Program-made: the position numbers and the translations under genes
NCBI GenBank assembly: GCA_902775835.1
Contig: CACYNZ010000259.1
Span: 1-5,477, forward strand
Direction of reading: 5' to 3'
Source of the DNA: an uncultured Eubacteriales bacterium
GTDB taxonomy: Bacteria; Bacillota_A; Clostridia; Christensenellales; Aristaeellaceae
DNA length: 5,477 nt
Shown: positions 3,701-5,477 of the stretch, one piece after another
Layout: the number at the start of each line of letters is the position of its first letter
Position numbering within the stretch: position 1 is the stretch's first letter
The notes under the pieces: generated by a model
What the model was told of the DNA's origin: nothing
Databases searched by the model: none
Seen by the model: only the letters and a program-made list of their open reading frames with translations

Positions 3701-5477
3701 ATGATCCGCAGTGAAGCACTGGAAGACTACAAGCAGGCAGTCCGGCAGGGACAGAAATACTATCATGACTGCATTCTGCAGGGCACATTCCCGTATCCGC
3801 AGGTGCTGGATGAACTCATGGATGAGTCAGCCACAGCCGGTCGGGTGGAACTGGGCACCATGGACATTCCCATGGACCGGATTATCGGCACGCTGGCCGC
3901 GGGACGCAAGGCGGCCTTTGCGGGCAATTTCATGCCGCTGCTTGGTCTGGATTCCGAGTTTGCAGCAAAGTGGGTTGCACTCTGCTCAGCACATCTGGGG
4001 GAGACCGGTATTACCGATCCCATCACTGTGCTGGAATATATGGGCCGGTTCTATGTCCAGGAAGGGCACAAGCGCGTTTCCGTGCTGCGCTTCTTTGGCG
4101 CGCCCACCATCCGTGCCACAGTGACCCGCATTATTCCGGCATGGTCGGAAGACCCGGGCGTGAAGGCGTACTACGAATTCATGGATTTCTACAAGAAAAG
4201 CGAGCTGTATCACGTGTATTTCACAAAGCCCGGATGCTTTCCGAGACTGCAGGCGGCACTGGGATTTGAGCCGGACTACGTGTGGACAGAGCAGGACCGG
4301 ATGGATTTTGTTTCCTTTTTCTGGGGCATCTCCGGACTGTTTTCTGGCCAGCTCGCCGGCATCCGCGGCCTGACGGTCAGTGAAGTGGTGCTTGCCTATG
4401 TGGAAGTGTACAACTGGCGGGAAAACATTACCGAAGCGGAAAAGCGCAAGCGGCTGACGGCAATTCTGCCGGACCTGCGCTTTCTTGCGGACAATGAGCC
4501 CAGCAGCGTGTCCACGGAGCCGGAAAAGCAGGAGAAAAGCGCCATCAGCCGGCTGCTGGATGGCATGACCCGTTCCCAGCTGCGCATTGCGTTCATTCAT
4601 GCGTCCAGCCCTGAAACCAGCAGCTGGTCCAGGGGCCATGAGCAGGGCCGGCTGCATCTGGAAGAAGTGCTGGCGGACCGGGTTCAGACCAGAAGCTATG
4701 TGGCGGACATGGAAAATCCGGACGCTGTGATGCAGCAGGCCGTGACCGACGGCGCTCAGGTGCTCATGGCCACGGCGCCCACGCTCCTGGCGGCATCCCG
4801 GCGGATGGCTGCCCTGCACCCGCAGGTCAAGGTGCTGGTCTGCGCACTGTCCGTACCCTATGCCGGTATCCGTACGTATTACTCCCGAATCTATGAAGCC
4901 AAGTTCATTACCGGTGCCATTGCCGGCGCCATGTGGAACGGCGGGAATATCGGATACATCTCCAGATATCCCATTCTGGGCGAAGTGGCGGCAATCAACG
5001 CCTTTGCGCTCGGCGTAAGAATGACAGCGCCGGATGTGAATGTGCATCTTGCGTGGTCGAGCATGGCGGGCGATCCGAAAAAGGAACTGGTGGAAAAGCG
5101 CTGCAGGATCATATCCGGTCAGGAAACCAATGTTATGGATACAGACCGGAAAGGTGCCGGCATGAGCATGATCCAGCAGCAGCCCAACGGGGAGTTCCTC
5201 CCGGTGGCGAGCGCGTGCTGGGACTGGGGAAGGCTGTATGAGCAGATGATCCAGAGCATGCTCAATGGTGCCTGGGATGTATCGGACCCCAGCCATTCGA
5301 GTGCGGTCAATTACTGGTGGGGCATGAACAGCGGCGTGATTGATGTGATCTATCCGGACACACTGCCCGCCGGTGTCAAGCAGCTGGCGGATATTCTGAA
5401 GAATGACCTCAAGAACGGCGCGATTCAGGTATTCCGCTGCGTCATGAAAGACCAGGAAGGCCGGGTCCGCAATGACG
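3701..5477 (+). CDS. ParB-like / BMP-domain fusion protein, cytoplasmic (3' end outside window)
   Basis: The frame stays open from ATG 3701 to the window end, giving 592 residues with no stop. There is no signal peptide or lipobox: the N terminus (MIRSEALEDYKQAV) is a charged helix. Residues about 50-145 resemble the ParB/sulfiredoxin fold: DPITVLEYMGRFYVQEGHKR (106-125), then a helix and APTIRATVTRI. G122-H123-K124-R125 sits where ParB proteins have GERR and sulfiredoxins GCHR; the sulfiredoxin Cys is absent. Residues about 150-262 are helical and unassigned, followed by a charged linker (263-290). Residues about 293-592 match the BMP (PnrA/Med-type) ligand-binding fold: LRIAFIH, the YSRIYEAKFITGAIAGAM block (394-411), NIGYIS and INAFALGVR. 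Secreted BMP proteins bind nucleosides for ABC import. Lacking export signals and transporter genes nearby, this one is more likely an intracellular ligand sensor. I recall similar fusions annotated simply as BMP family substrate-binding proteins in Clostridia. Confidence 0.85.
   Translation, partial: MIRSEALEDYKQAVRQGQKYYHDCILQGTFPYPQVLDELMDESATAGRVELGTMDIPMDRIIGTLAAGRKAAFAGNFMPLLGLDSEFAAKWVALCSAHLGETGITDPITVLEYMGRFYVQEGHKRVSVLRFFGAPTIRATVTRIIPAWSEDPGVKAYYEFMDFYKKSELYHVYFTKPGCFPRLQAALGFEPDYVWTEQDRMDFVSFFWGISGLFSGQLAGIRGLTVSEVVLAYVEVYNWRENITEAEKRKRLTAILPDLRFLADNEPSSVSTEPEKQEKSAISRLLDGMTRSQLRIAFIHASSPETSSWSRGHEQGRLHLEEVLADRVQTRSYVADMENPDAVMQQAVTDGAQVLMATAPTLLAASRRMAALHPQVKVLVCALSVPYAGIRTYYSRIYEAKFITGAIAGAMWNGGNIGYISRYPILGEVAAINAFALGVRMTAPDVNVHLAWSSMAGDPKKELVEKRCRIISGQETNVMDTDRKGAGMSMIQQQPNGEFLPVASACWDWGRLYEQMIQSMLNGAWDVSDPSHSSAVNYWWGMNSGVIDVIYPDTLPAGVKQLADILKNDLKNGAIQVFRCVMKDQEGRVRND

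Noticed and set aside
3986..5296. A 436-codon minus-strand open frame
   Set aside because: It lies wholly antisense to the ParB-BMP frame, which has a strong ribosome binding site and recognisable domains. Its translation is rich in His, Arg, Gly and Pro with no family features, as expected for an antisense shadow in GC-rich DNA.

Overview
The window reads as a chromosomal fragment from a moderately GC-rich member of the Bacillota, most likely a gut or rumen Clostridia-type bacterium. The clues are strong AGGAGG-type ribosome binding sites, Gram-positive-style signal peptides, short U-tailed intrinsic terminators, and a cytoplasmic protein joining a ParB-like domain to a BMP domain. Lineage is inferred from style only; no rRNA or marker gene is present.

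Layout: (1) 2-346 (+) is the 3' part of a Nudix hydrolase gene, cut by the window start inside the Nudix box. (2) 367-403 is a symmetric hairpin with A and T tracts that can terminate both convergent genes. (3) 410-2380 (-) encodes a secreted 656-residue protein with a transglutaminase-like Cys-His-Asp domain near its C terminus, preceded by five degenerate repeats of about 78 residues and followed by half of a sixth. (4) 2381-2581 is a divergent intergenic region with overlapping promoter candidates, an 18-bp near-palindrome and alternative hairpins. (5) 2582-3514 (+) encodes a 310-residue exported protein with a tandem CPYCG zinc ribbon directly after the signal peptide, an FN3-like domain and an unassigned beta-rich C-terminal domain. 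It ends at a strong terminator (3539-3572). (6) 3701-5477 (+) is a long open frame that runs off the window. It has no signal peptide, a ParB/sulfiredoxin-like N-terminal region with an EGHKR motif, and a C-terminal BMP (PnrA/Med-type) ligand-binding domain.

How the genes fit together: the two secreted proteins (3) and (5) are divergent and share a control region, so they may be co-regulated and act together at the cell surface. The BMP fusion is a separate unit with its own promoter and looks like an intracellular sensor or regulator, not a transporter subunit. The Nudix gene shows no link to the rest. No tRNA, rRNA, CRISPR array, insertion sequence or phage gene was seen.
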